Source of the DNA: Lachnospiraceae bacterium XBB2008
GTDB lineage: Bacteria; Bacillota; Clostridia; Lachnospirales; Lachnospiraceae
Assembly (NCBI GenBank): GCA_900102235.1
Contig: FMVL01000003.1
Span: 310,001-374,000, forward strand
Direction of reading: 5' to 3'
Length of the DNA: 64,000 bases
The notes under the pieces are model-generated. The model did not search any database, was not told where the DNA came from, and saw nothing but the letters and a program-made list of their open reading frames with translations. The translations under genes were made by a program, and so were the position numbers. This document shows positions 10,296 through 18,996 of this stretch, one piece after another (within the stretch, counting starts at the first letter, position 1; each line of letters begins with the position of its first letter).

Positions 10296-11642
10296 TCAGA
10301 ATATCACATAATTATTTCTTGCGTTCCACAGGATCCATTCATCGTATCCCGCATCTTCCACTGCTCTTATCTGCTCTTTTATCTCATCCGCTCCGTATGA
10401 GATATGGCCCGTGACCCATGTAGCCGTAAATGCCTGAAGCCACGCTCTCACGACAGCTCTGTCCGAGTCCGGCACATCGGATAAGACTTCCGCGGAATCG
10501 GAAAGCGCTGCGTATACCGTATCATAGGGTCTGGCATCGGGAACGGAAAAGCCGTAAACGCCGTTACCGTAGTGTGAAGGATATACCATCGGACAGATCG
10601 CATCCACACATGTGGAAAGCGCCGCATAATCCTGACCGACCATGGTCACATCGATCTCGTTTCCGATGACCGTACCGAACAGATCCGCTGATACCGGAAT
10701 GCCCTTGGCGTGTATCCTTTCGGAAGCTTTTCTTAAGAATCCTTCTATGTAGGTATGCTTATCGGTATCCGAGAGTTCTGTTCCGTAATCGGCGTTTGCC
10801 GCTTCATCTCCGACCGGGAACCTGACATAGTCATACTGGATCTCATCAAACCCCAGATCCGCACCGTATTCCGCAAGTTCGATCATATATTCCCATGTAT
10901 CTTCGTTACAGGGATTGACCCATGCAAGTCCTTCTTTGTCGGTGACGGGTCTGCCGTCATCGGATAAAAGAGCCAGTTCCGGAACGGCCTCGGCAAGTAT
11001 CGGATCCTTGAAGCAGGCTATCCTGCCTATCACATATATGTCTCTTTTCTTAAGTTCGGACAAAACCGCATCTATGTCACGGATAAATCCGACACAGGCT
11101 CCTATGTCCGCAGGGGTGCCCGAAGGCATCTTGAATGTCACAACGCCCTCATCATTCTTTATGTCGAGCACTACCGCATTCACCTCGGTCCGGTCGATGA
11201 CATCAAGTATCTCCTCAAATCTCGAACTGCCTGCTACGGGGCCGGTGACATATATGCCCCTGACCTTCACGTGCGAAGTAAGCCACTGTTCCCTGTCAAA
11301 GGCTGTTTCTCCGGCTTCATCCTCGTCCGCTTCCGCTTCTTTTGCGGCAGCCTCTTCAGCCGCCTTTTTTTTGGCGATCTCAGGCTTTACGGATGAACCT
11401 TTTCCTGATAACGATTCAGCCTCTGCCGCCGCTGTCCCGGTTTCCTCAACCGTTTCTTCCCGATCACCCTTAAGGGGTCCGAACTTCGGCCCGTTTCCTC
11501 CGGGAACGCCTGTCACGAGCAGCACAATTATAGCTGCGGAGGCAATGATCACCCCTGCAGCCATAAAGGTTATCATCAATATCTTTCTTTTTCTTATCTG
11601 TTGTTCGGAAAGCCGGCTCTTTTTCCACTCGCGTCTGTTCAT
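10296..11642 (-). CDS. Putative glycoside hydrolase (DUF4015 family), membrane-anchored
   Basis: 448 aa. An N-terminal basic stretch and one membrane segment (ILMITFMAAGVIIASAAIIVLL) are followed by about 70 Ala/Glu/Lys-rich linker residues. The remainder is a TIM-barrel of the DUF4015 putative glycosidase family, recognised by VRGIYVTGPVAGSSRFEEIL, VVLDIKNDEGVVTF, LGFDEIQYDYVRFPVGDE, PVSADLFGTVIG and the late YGADEIKEQI. The Asp/Glu residues in EIQYDYVRFP are candidates for catalysis. The start has AAAGGA nine bases upstream. It follows the TetR gene by 34 bases and may be co-transcribed with it. Substrate unknown; an exocellular polysaccharide is plausible. Confidence 0.85.
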   Translation of the reverse strand: MNRREWKKSRLSEQQIRKRKILMITFMAAGVIIASAAIIVLLVTGVPGGNGPKFGPLKGDREETVEETGTAAAEAESLSGKGSSVKPEIAKKKAAEEAAAKEAEADEDEAGETAFDREQWLTSHVKVRGIYVTGPVAGSSRFEEILDVIDRTEVNAVVLDIKNDEGVVTFKMPSGTPADIGACVGFIRDIDAVLSELKKRDIYVIGRIACFKDPILAEAVPELALLSDDGRPVTDKEGLAWVNPCNEDTWEYMIELAEYGADLGFDEIQYDYVRFPVGDEAANADYGTELSDTDKHTYIEGFLRKASERIHAKGIPVSADLFGTVIGNEIDVTMVGQDYAALSTCVDAICPMVYPSHYGNGVYGFSVPDARPYDTVYAALSDSAEVLSDVPDSDRAVVRAWLQAFTATWVTGHISYGADEIKEQIRAVEDAGYDEWILWNARNNYVIF

Positions 11643-11676
11643 TCAGAGGGTTCCTTTGTCATGAAAGATATACATA

Positions 11677-12240
11677 TCATTTTAACATGGCAACGATCCA
11701 CTCGGGGGCAGGAGTCTTCATTTCCTCGTCCGTCGCCATCTGTTCCATTATACCCTGAACCGCATACCAGAAGCATCTGGCCATGGTGTCGGCGTCTCCT
11801 TTATGGAAAATGCCTTCTTTCTGTCCGCGTTCGATCATTTTGACGGTCGGTGTAAGTGCGTCTGCGGATTCAGCGAGTTTCCTGGCTTCCTCCGGCATCC
11901 CCACGCGTCTTACCTGCCCCATCAGCACGAACATATAGAATACCCACGGCTGTTCTTTTGCAAAAGACATTACCTGCCCCAGAAAGGATGTCAGATATAC
12001 ATCCGGAGGAACCTCCTCGGGACATGCTATGGAGCCGGGACCTTCGCTTCCCATCCTGACCAGCTCCATCAGCAGATCTTCTTTGGATCCGAAATAATGA
12101 AACATAAGTCCCGTGCTCATCGGCACCGCCTCGGCGATATCGGTGATCTTCGTATCGTGATATCCACGCTCCACAAACAGTTTGAGCGCGGTCATGAGTA
12201 TCGCTTTTCTGCGTTCTTCTTTCTGTTCTTTTCTGGTCAT
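11677..12240 (-). CDS. TetR/AcrR family transcriptional regulator
   Basis: 187 aa. Residues about 8-55 are the TetR helix-turn-helix (RRKAILMTALKLFVERGYHDTKITDIAEAVPMSTGLMFHYFGSKEDLL, shown here only as the match region), and the rest is an all-helical ligand domain. It lies 96 bases downstream of the phytoene-desaturase-like oxidoreductase on the same strand and probably belongs to that operon. The oxidoreductase promoter has two TTGAA/TTCAA palindromes that are good candidates for its operator. Ligand unknown. Confidence 0.92.
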   Translation of the reverse strand: MTRKEQKEERRKAILMTALKLFVERGYHDTKITDIAEAVPMSTGLMFHYFGSKEDLLMELVRMGSEGPGSIACPEEVPPDVYLTSFLGQVMSFAKEQPWVFYMFVLMGQVRRVGMPEEARKLAESADALTPTVKMIERGQKEGIFHKGDADTMARCFWYAVQGIMEQMATDEEMKTPAPEWIVAMLK

Positions 12241-12260
12241 GCCAAACCTCTGTATATCAG

Positions 12261-12380
12261 ATCTCGATGTTTCTCTTCAGGTTCTTCGGGATTGACTTAT
12301 ACCTCGATGCTTCTCCTTAAACTCTTCAGGATCCTCTTATACCTCGATGCTTCTCTTTAAGCTCTTCAGGATCCTCTGGA
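12261..12380. repeat. Three tandem 40-bp repeats at a gene 3' end
   Basis: Copies start at 12261, 12301 and 12341 (plus-strand core CTCGATGCTTCTC and CTTCAGGATCCTCT). The 12341 copy is the last coding part of the oxidoreductase (RILKSLKRSIEV plus stop). The next one is nearly identical and the farthest is diverged. Because 40 is not a multiple of 3 and the stop lies at the junction, the extra copies are not translated. They fill the gap to the TetR gene. Confidence 0.85.
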
Positions 12381-13830
12381 CCGCGAATTTACCAGAAACC
12401 ACCGCCACGGGAAGTCCGCCGGGACTCATGATCCACTGACCGGCGATGAAGAGATTCGACACACCTTTTACCGTGCCCTTAAATCTCATCTGTTTGCTGC
12501 CCACAGTCGTGACGAATCCCATATATGATCCGTGATATGCATTACAATACCTGTTATATGTCAGCGGTGTCCAGGAATCAAGTATTTCGATCCTGCCTGC
12601 CAGTTCGGGGAAGGCTGTAACTATCCTGTCGGTCACTTCTTCTGTCAGTTTACGTTTAGCCGCTTTATAGTCTTCCGGGTTCAGGCTTTCCCAGAATAAG
12701 TAATCTTCATCGGACTGGCACAGATTAGCCTGGAGCACTGCCTTACCCGCGGGCGCAAAGCTGTCGTCATATGAGTAGTTCTTGACCGAGATCCTGTCAA
12801 AACTTCTCTCTCCTACCTTAAGAGGCTCACAGTCAAAGAATATCGTATCCTTTACCGAAAAATCATCATCGATGGCATACGCTACCTGGAAGCCTGTCGT
12901 GATCGGGTATGCTTTACGGTTTTCATATGCCTTCGCAAGTCCTGCGGACATATACTTTCTGTCTATCAGTTTACCAAAAAGAAAGTCCGTATCAACAGCA
13001 CTTATTACATAATCCGCGTTTACAGACGTACCGTCCGCTAGACGGATGCCGGATGCTTTCTTCCTGTCGATCACGATCTCATCGACTGAAGCGGATGTAT
13101 GAAGCACACCGCCCATTTCCTTAAATCTTGCCGCCATGCGAAGTGACATGGCGAGGGACCCTTTCATCGGGATCTTGCCATTACCGCTCGTCATCGTACC
13201 ATATGATACGAGAAGTGAATACGCGGTATACTCTTCCGGCAGATAATCACCCATCATCTTACGTATCACGGGTGACTTGAATCTTTGGCCCAACTCTCTG
13301 CAGTTTATATTACCATACTCTTTCATGACCTTGGGCATATTGGCCATGCCCTTACCCATTTCCATGTAATCCTTTATCCCCATCATATCCATGGGTTTGA
13401 TCGAAGGTATCACACAGCTCTCCGCATATCTGACATATTGAATGAACTTACGGATCTCAGCCTCATCTTCGGGGGATTCGTTTATCAGTTCCCGCTCGGT
13501 CCTGTCCAGATCGTTCCAGAGAGTTGCTTCTCTCCCGGCTACACGGCTGGTATAGAATTTCTCGGTATCGGCATATTCCGTATTCTCGTCGATAGCTCCC
13601 ACGGTCTTCCATACTTCCCAAAGACCGGTCTGCGGATCGGTCCCGGTGAGCCAGTGTATGCAGTTATCGATGTGATATCCCTGTCTGTTCCATCCCATGC
13701 ATTCGCCGCCCGGGATCGCATTCTTCTCATATATCTCCGCATCAAATCCGGCCTTCAATGCATATACGCCTGCGGATAATCCGGCGATACCTCCGCCGAT
13801 TATGATCACTTTCTTCTTGTCTCTGCTCAT
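12337..13830 (-). CDS. FAD-dependent phytoene-desaturase-like oxidoreductase
   Basis: About 497 aa from the ATG at 13830, which has a clear AGGAGG nine bases upstream. The N-terminus holds the FAD dinucleotide fold KVIIIGGGIAGLSAGVYALKAGFDAEIYEKNAIPGG (glycines GGGIAG, then the acidic E of IYEK), as in the phytoene desaturase/CrtI-like amine oxidase superfamily. The C-terminus has the family's second FAD segment SNLFIAGQWIMSPGGLPVAV. The frame stays open upstream to 14145 through a lysine-rich repeat, but I do not take that as coding. Carotenoid synthesis is not implied; no crt genes are near. The true substrate is unknown. Probably regulated by the downstream TetR protein. Confidence 0.88.
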   Translation of the reverse strand: MSRDKKKVIIIGGGIAGLSAGVYALKAGFDAEIYEKNAIPGGECMGWNRQGYHIDNCIHWLTGTDPQTGLWEVWKTVGAIDENTEYADTEKFYTSRVAGREATLWNDLDRTERELINESPEDEAEIRKFIQYVRYAESCVIPSIKPMDMMGIKDYMEMGKGMANMPKVMKEYGNINCRELGQRFKSPVIRKMMGDYLPEEYTAYSLLVSYGTMTSGNGKIPMKGSLAMSLRMAARFKEMGGVLHTSASVDEIVIDRKKASGIRLADGTSVNADYVISAVDTDFLFGKLIDRKYMSAGLAKAYENRKAYPITTGFQVAYAIDDDFSVKDTIFFDCEPLKVGERSFDRISVKNYSYDDSFAPAGKAVLQANLCQSDEDYLFWESLNPEDYKAAKRKLTEEVTDRIVTAFPELAGRIEILDSWTPLTYNRYCNAYHGSYMGFVTTVGSKQMRFKGTVKGVSNLFIAGQWIMSPGGLPVAVVSGKFAVQRILKSLKRSIEV

Positions 13831-13910
13831 TTTATTCGTCCTCCTGTCGGTTGTTTGGGTGAGCAGTGCCTGGTTGGTTCTTGGTTGGTTCTTGATTGGT
13901 TTTTGGTTTC

Positions 13911-14122
13911 CTTTTGGGTTGCCTTTTTGGTTGCCTTTTGGCTGCCTTTTGGCTGCCTTTTTGGTTGCCTTTTTGGTTGCCTTTTTGGTTGCCTTTTGGA
14001 TTGCCTTTTGGATTGCCTTTTGGATTGCCTTTTGGATTGCCTTTTTGGTTGCCTTTTTGGTTGCCTTTTTGGTTGCCTTTTTGGTTGCCTTTTTGGTTGC
14101 CTTTTTGGTTGCCTTTTGGCTT
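13911..14122. repeat. 12-bp minisatellite in the oxidoreductase leader
   Basis: Minus-strand units AAAAAGGCAACC and AAAAGGCAATCC (12 bp, about 17 copies with a few 11-bp variants) fill the space between the predicted promoter and the ribosome site of the oxidoreductase. The block is free of stops in several frames. In the frame of the gene it would read as runs of ATKK and AIQK. It has no ribosome site of its own. Confidence 0.9.
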
Positions 14123-14148
14123 TCTTTATGTTGGTTGAACGGCATTTC

Positions 14149-14218
14149 ATTGAATGTGTATTCAATATAAACTCAGTGCGTTGGTTTTGTCAATAGTTTC
14201 GTTGAATATTTTTTCAAC
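14149..14218 (-). promoter_or_regulatory. Oxidoreductase/TetR promoter with two TTGAA-TTCAA operators
   Basis: Minus-strand -35 TTGACA (14193-14188), 18-base spacer, -10 TATATT (14069-14064 in the block at 14169-14164). The perfect palindrome ATTGAATACACATTCAAT (14166-14149) overlaps the -10, and GTTGAA-N6-TTCAAC (14218-14201) lies just upstream of the -35. This two-site layout suits repression by the TetR protein encoded in the operon. Confidence 0.7.
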
Positions 14219-14749
14219 AAATTAGTATTCCCCCAAAAATCGGAAGTAATCCGGCTGAAAGCACTGGGATTCGCTGCTTCGGCGATTTCCAGTGCTTTTA
14301 GCTCCGCGGATGTGCGCGGGGAGCACTGGAATTTTTGATCTGGCGGATTCCCAGTGCTTTTTCCGCGGGATTACTGCGATGATTACACTGGGATCCGCGG
14401 TCTCCGGTGATTTCCAGTGCTTTTAGTTCCGCGGGTGTGAGCGGGGAGCACTGGGATTTTTGATCTGGCGGATTCCCAGTGCTTTTTTCGCGGGGTTACT
14501 GCGGTGATTGCACTGGGATCTGCGGCCTACGGCGATTTCCAGTGCTTTTAGCTCCGCGGATGTGCGAGGGGAGCACTGGGATTTTTTGTTCTGGCGGATT
14601 TCCAGTGCTTTTTCCGCGGGATTACTGCGATGATTGCACTGGGATCTGCGGACTTCGGCGATTCCCAGTGCTTTTTCCACGGAGGTACTGCTCTGAATGC
14701 GCCGGAATCCGCACATCTCGACCGAGCGCCGCCGGATCCCATGTTAAAG
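14219..14749. repeat. 125-bp tandem hairpin array in a 600-base gene-free gap
   Basis: AGCACTGG recurs near 14321, 14446 and 14571 (period 125) and is paired each time with CCAGTGCTTTTT about 30 bases later. A second inverted pair (CACTGGGA near 14261, 14385, 14509, 14636 with CCAGTGCTTTTA) lies in between. So each unit has two hairpins, each closing on a T-rich run; about 3.4 units span 14258-14680. The open frames across it on both strands are by-products of the repeat. The block separates two divergent genes. Confidence 0.85.
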
Positions 14750-14806
14750 TGCGGTTCATATTGAGATGCGGTTCATGTTGAGATGCTGTTTTTGATTTGT
14801 TATAGT
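14750..14806 (+). promoter_or_regulatory. Promoter and tandem operator-like repeat of the GH95 gene
   Basis: TGCGGTTCATRTTGAGA occurs twice back to back (14750-14766 and 14767-14783). The second copy ends in the -35 TTGAGA (14778-14783), followed by a 17-base spacer and -10 TATAGT (14801-14806). The 17-bp repeat over the -35 is a likely regulator site for sugar control. Confidence 0.65.
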
Positions 14807-14830
14807 GGAAAAAATGAAAGGAACACTACT

Positions 14831-16978
14831 ATGAACGAACATATTCTGTGGTATGACACCCCCGCCTCCTGCTGGAACGAAGCTCTCCCCCTCGGAAACG
14901 GCTTCATGGGTTCCATGTGCTTCGGAGGGACTCTGATCGACCGCTTTCAGTTAAATCTCGACAGTCTTTGGGAGGGAGTATTTCGCGACCGGATAAACCC
15001 CGATGCCCGTGAAGCTGTAGATAAGGCAAGATCCCTGCTAAGAGAAGGCAGGATACGCGAAGCCGAAGAACTGTCCAATGAAGCCTTGTCAGGAATCCCC
15101 GACTATCAATGTCGTTATGTTCCTCTCGGAGACCTTTTCCTGATACCTGAAGGTCAGGAGCGCATCACTCTTCTGGGAATGCGGGAATACTGGAATCCGC
15201 AGCTGAATAAAAACGAAGAGATCCCCGGATACAGACGAAGCCTCGACATTCATTCGGGAATCCATAGCGTATCCTATGAAAAAGAAGGCAAGCACTTTAA
15301 CCGTGAATGCTTCATCTCCAATCCCGATCGTGTGATGGTCATCCGCGCCTCGGGAGCACCTTTCCGCCTGATGATCGCAAGAGGCTCCGATGCCGGCATA
15401 TATACACGCGCCGACGATCACACTCTGTGCATGTCGGGGCAGACATGTGCCAACGGGATTCGCTACCATATGGCGGTCCGAGTGATCGGTGGTCCGGTAA
15501 AGATCGTCGGACAGATGATGCATTGTCCGGCTGACAGTGTGATCCTTATCTCCGGTCAGACAGACTTCTATGCGGAAGATCCGGAAGCGGATGCAATGAA
15601 GACTCTTGATGCGGCTTCGCAGAAGTCATATGAAGACCTGAAAGCGGATCATGTCAAAGATTTCTCATCGTACATGGACCGCTGTGTGCTCTCACTCGAA
15701 TCCGGGGACCGCTCATCCGTTCCCACGGACCGGCGTCTGGAACTTGTATCGGAAGGCCAGGAGGATCCGGGACTCATCAATCTGGCTTTTGCCTATGGTC
15801 GATACCTGCTGATATCTTCGAGCCGCGAAGGAAGTCTGCCCGCAAATCTGCAGGGTATCTGGAATGACAGTTTCTATCCTGCCTGGGACAGTAAATATAC
15901 GATCAACATAAATGCCGAAATGAACTATTGGCCTGCGGAAGTGACCGGGCTTGGAGATCTGCATGCACCGCTTTTTGACCATATGGAACGCATGATACCG
16001 CACGGCCGTGATGCGGCCCGGCGCATGTACGGCGCGAATGGTTGGATGGCACATCACAACACTGATATCTGGGGCGACTGTGCTCCGCAGGATATATGGC
16101 CACCCTCGACCTATTGGCAGATGGGGGCTGCGTGGCTGTGCCTGCATATCCTCGAGCATGCGCGTTTTACTCAGGATGACGACTTCCTTAAGAAGCACCT
16201 TCCGATGATAAAGGAGGCCGCACTCTTCTTCGAGGAGACTCTTCAGGAAAACGATCAGGGACAGCTCGTAGTTACGCCATCCGTATCTCCGGAAAACATA
16301 TATAAGATTGGAGATGAAGAGGGTGCCATGTGCGAAGGAGCATCAATGGATGCTCAGATCCTGTATGAACTTTTCCGGGGATTGACGGAAACCGGACTAC
16401 TGAGCCCGGACGAGAATGCAAGATACAAAGCCATCCTCGAGAAACTGCCGAAACCGTGCATCAGCAACGCCGGCACGATCATGGAGTGGGCCAAGCCGTA
16501 TGAGGAAACCGAGCCCGGACACAGACATATATCACATCTTTTTGCCTTATATCCGGGCAGAGAGTTTTTTGATGACGATGATCGCGATGCCCTGTTAAAA
16601 GCCGCGGAAGCGACGATCAGGAAACGCCTCTCAAATGGCGGCGGGCATACCGGATGGTCCAGAGCCTGGATCATCAATATGTGGGCAAGACTCGGAAACG
16701 GAAACGAATGTCTTGATAACATCTATGCTCTGCTTAAGAGTTCGATGCTGCCGAATATGTTTGACAACCATCCGCCTTTCCAGATCGACGGTAATTTCGG
16801 CCTCGTATCCGGCATAGCAGAGATGCTCATACAGAGCCACTCCGGAAAGACAACATATCTGCCCGCTCTTCCCGATTCATGGAAAAGCGGAACCGTCACG
16901 GGTCTCAGGACACGTGATGGCAAAACCGTGGATCTGGAGTGGAAGGACGGCATCCTCGTCAATAAGGCCGAATCGTAA
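14831..16978 (+). CDS. GH95 family alpha-L-fucosidase/galactosidase
   Basis: 715 aa, no signal peptide, so probably cytoplasmic. The N-terminus ([27 protein letters not shown], with DSLWEG after) is the GH95 beta-sandwich. The alpha/alpha barrel has [36 protein letters not shown] (core NINAEMNYW), then GHTGWSRAW and [12 protein letters not shown], all typical of GH95. It would release fucose (or alpha-L-galactose) from imported oligosaccharides such as plant xyloglucan or host glycans. The start at 14831 has AAAGGA eight bases upstream. It is the only large plus-strand gene in the first half and stands alone, facing amtB with a shared terminator. Confidence 0.92.
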   Translation: MNEHILWYDTPASCWNEALPLGNGFMGSMCFGGTLIDRFQLNLDSLWEGVFRDRINPDAREAVDKARSLLREGRIREAEELSNEALSGIPDYQCRYVPLGDLFLIPEGQERITLLGMREYWNPQLNKNEEIPGYRRSLDIHSGIHSVSYEKEGKHFNRECFISNPDRVMVIRASGAPFRLMIARGSDAGIYTRADDHTLCMSGQTCANGIRYHMAVRVIGGPVKIVGQMMHCPADSVILISGQTDFYAEDPEADAMKTLDAASQKSYEDLKADHVKDFSSYMDRCVLSLESGDRSSVPTDRRLELVSEGQEDPGLINLAFAYGRYLLISSSREGSLPANLQGIWNDSFYPAWDSKYTININAEMNYWPAEVTGLGDLHAPLFDHMERMIPHGRDAARRMYGANGWMAHHNTDIWGDCAPQDIWPPSTYWQMGAAWLCLHILEHARFTQDDDFLKKHLPMIKEAALFFEETLQENDQGQLVVTPSVSPENIYKIGDEEGAMCEGASMDAQILYELFRGLTETGLLSPDENARYKAILEKLPKPCISNAGTIMEWAKPYEETEPGHRHISHLFALYPGREFFDDDDRDALLKAAEATIRKRLSNGGGHTGWSRAWIINMWARLGNGNECLDNIYALLKSSMLPNMFDNHPPFQIDGNFGLVSGIAEMLIQSHSGKTTYLPALPDSWKSGTVTGLRTRDGKTVDLEWKDGILVNKAES

Positions 16979-17038
16979 CTTATCATTTCATTCCAAAATA
17001 ACGACAGATCTTCATGCAAATAGCACCAAAGACATGAC

Positions 17039-17067
17039 GCGGCTCCGGGCAATAAACCCGGAGCCGC
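17039..17067. terminator. Bidirectional terminator between GH95 and amt
   Basis: GCGGCTCCGGG and CCCGGAGCCGC form a perfect 11-bp stem with a seven-base loop between two convergent genes. A T-rich run follows on the plus strand only weakly. Confidence 0.8.
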
Positions 17068-17099
17068 ATCGTTTAAGTATCCCGAATATAGGAGAAACT

Positions 17100-18869
17100 C
17101 TATTCCACATCCTGAAGTGCGTCGTAGTCTTCCTCACCTGTACGTATCTTAACGACTTTCTGTACATTGTATACGAAGATCTTGCCGTCTCCGATATGTC
17201 CGGTATAGAGGGTCTTCTTTGCTGCCTCTATGACTTTTTCCACCGGGATCGCACTTACGACAACTTCCAGTTTAACCTTCGGAAGCAGTGTGGCGTCGAT
17301 CTCAACTCCACGGTATCTCTCGCCGGCACCTTTCTGTACGCCGCATCCCATTACCTGGGTGACCGTCATGCCTGTCACGCCTATATCGTTGATAGCCTTA
17401 CGCAGCTTGTCGTAGCGTGAAAGCTTGGCGATGATGACGACCTTGTGTATGCCCGTATCCAGTTCCGCGATGCCGGTCTCGGGTTCTCTGATGACAGGAA
17501 CCGCTGCGTTTCTCTTTGCCTCGGAGGCTTCCTCATAACTGTCGGAGCCGAGGTTCGTGTTCTCGTTTACATCCATGGTCATGGTGTTTGCGATATCCAT
17601 GATCGAGAAGCCTGCGTAAGCGGAAGGAAGTCCGTGCTCAGTTGAATCCAGACCGGATATCTCCTCTTCCTCCGATACCCTGAGGCCGATGGTCTTTTTG
17701 ATAATGGTAAAAGCGATGATTATCGTTACTACCGTCCATACAATGATGGCTGCCATGCCGCCGATCTGCTTAATGAGCTGGCTGATACCGCCGCCGTAAA
17801 AAAGGCCTTCGCCGATACCTGCAAGTGCAAATCCGGGAGCTGTCTCGGTTGCGAACAGACCTACCGCTATGGTACCCCAGATACCGTTCATCATATGAAC
17901 CGCAACTGCACCGACGGGATCGTCGACATGTGTGATATTATCATTGAACCATACACCGAAAACTACCAGGAGACCTGCTACCGCACCGATGATGGCTGCG
18001 CCCGCACAGTCTGTAACATCACAGGGAGCTGTGATGGCGACCAGACCTGCCAGAGATGCGTTCAGACACATCGACACATCGGGCTTGCCGTATTTAACCC
18101 AGGTAAATACCATGCATACAACTGTAGCAACAGCGGGAGCTACGGTGGTAGTAAGGAATACGGAACCGAGAGTAGGTACATCTGTTGCTGCGGCGCCGTT
18201 GAATCCGTACCAGCCGAGCCAGAGGATGAATACTCCGAGTGCTGCGATGACCAGATTGTGGCCGGGAAATGCGTTAACTTTTGTGACCTTGCCTGCTTTG
18301 TCTTTTTCGAACTTACCGATCCTGGGGCCGAGCATCCAGGCACCGATGAATGCGCAGATACCGCCGACCATATGTATGCATGCGCTTCCTGCGTAATCGT
18401 GGAATCCCCACTGAGCAAGGAATCCGCCGCCCCATGTCCAGTGTGCCTCTATGGGATAGATGATGGCACTGATCACTGCTGAATAGATGCAGTAGCTTGA
18501 GAACTTGGTCCTCTCAGCCATGGATCCCGATACGATCGTAGCTGTGGTCGCACAGAATACCAGGTTAAAAACGAATGCCGAATAATCAAAGTTTCCGTAG
18601 TTGGTGAATACATCAAACGAGAACCCTCCGGCGAATCCGTTCAATATGTTCTCTCCGAGCATCAGGGATGCGCCGCAGATGAACCACATCACGGTACCGA
18701 TGCAAAAGTCCATAAGGTTCTTCATGATGATGTTGCCCGCATTCTTGGCTCTGGTAAAGCCCGCCTCGCACATCGCGAACCCGGCCTGCATCCAGAATAC
18801 GAGCGCTGCGCCTATCAGAAACCAGACGCCGTAGACTTCGCTGTTTATAGCACTTAAGATCTCTTCCAT
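17100..18869 (-). CDS. amt: Ammonium transporter fused to a PII signal domain
   Basis: 589 aa. Residues about 10-405 are an Amt/Rh channel with eleven membrane segments; the twin pore histidines are visible in SACIHMVGGICAF and GAVAVHMMNGIWG. Residues about 475-589 are a complete PII (GlnB/GlnK) domain: the T-loop region GCGVQKGAGERYRGVEI, the Gln of the 2-oxoglutarate site (VQKG) and the B-loop TGHIGDGKIFV. The E. coli uridylylation Tyr51 position (GAEY) is Ile here (GVEI), so modification there is not expected; Tyr46 is kept. The fusion should gate ammonium uptake in cis by sensing ATP/ADP and 2-oxoglutarate. It has GAGAGGAG before the ATG and an attenuator-like hairpin in the leader. Confidence 0.95.
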   Translation of the reverse strand: MEEILSAINSEVYGVWFLIGAALVFWMQAGFAMCEAGFTRAKNAGNIIMKNLMDFCIGTVMWFICGASLMLGENILNGFAGGFSFDVFTNYGNFDYSAFVFNLVFCATTATIVSGSMAERTKFSSYCIYSAVISAIIYPIEAHWTWGGGFLAQWGFHDYAGSACIHMVGGICAFIGAWMLGPRIGKFEKDKAGKVTKVNAFPGHNLVIAALGVFILWLGWYGFNGAAATDVPTLGSVFLTTTVAPAVATVVCMVFTWVKYGKPDVSMCLNASLAGLVAITAPCDVTDCAGAAIIGAVAGLLVVFGVWFNDNITHVDDPVGAVAVHMMNGIWGTIAVGLFATETAPGFALAGIGEGLFYGGGISQLIKQIGGMAAIIVWTVVTIIIAFTIIKKTIGLRVSEEEEISGLDSTEHGLPSAYAGFSIMDIANTMTMDVNENTNLGSDSYEEASEAKRNAAVPVIREPETGIAELDTGIHKVVIIAKLSRYDKLRKAINDIGVTGMTVTQVMGCGVQKGAGERYRGVEIDATLLPKVKLEVVVSAIPVEKVIEAAKKTLYTGHIGDGKIFVYNVQKVVKIRTGEEDYDALQDVE

Positions 18870-18898
18870 AATGTTTCTCCTCTCAGGTTTTTATATAC

Positions 18899-18932
18899 AA
18901 AAAGACGCGTGCCATTTCGCACGCGCCTTTGC
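18899..18932 (-). terminator. Attenuator-like hairpin in the amt leader
   Basis: Minus strand: GCAAAGGCGCGTGC, loop GAAATG, GCACGCGTCTTTTT. The stem closes directly on five T residues, about 30 bases before the ATG. The 5' arm starts GCAAAGGCG (18932-18924) as in gltB and purF. The only -10-like box at the right distance upstream is TATACA and it has no good -35, so initiation may need an activator. Confidence 0.75.
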
Positions 18933-18996
18933 GTATCATAGTGTATATCTTGTTGGTGTGACCGGCACATACATTGTCCGAACAGGTGCTTAGAGT

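Noticed and set aside
13831-14145. 105-residue lysine-rich N-terminal extension of the oxidoreductase
   Set aside because: A strong AGGAGG precedes the internal ATG at 13830 where the FAD fold begins, and the upstream ATG has no ribosome site.
14423-14781. About 100-codon open frames on both strands in the 125-bp repeat
   Set aside because: They result from repeat units lacking stops; no start signals, no family resemblance.
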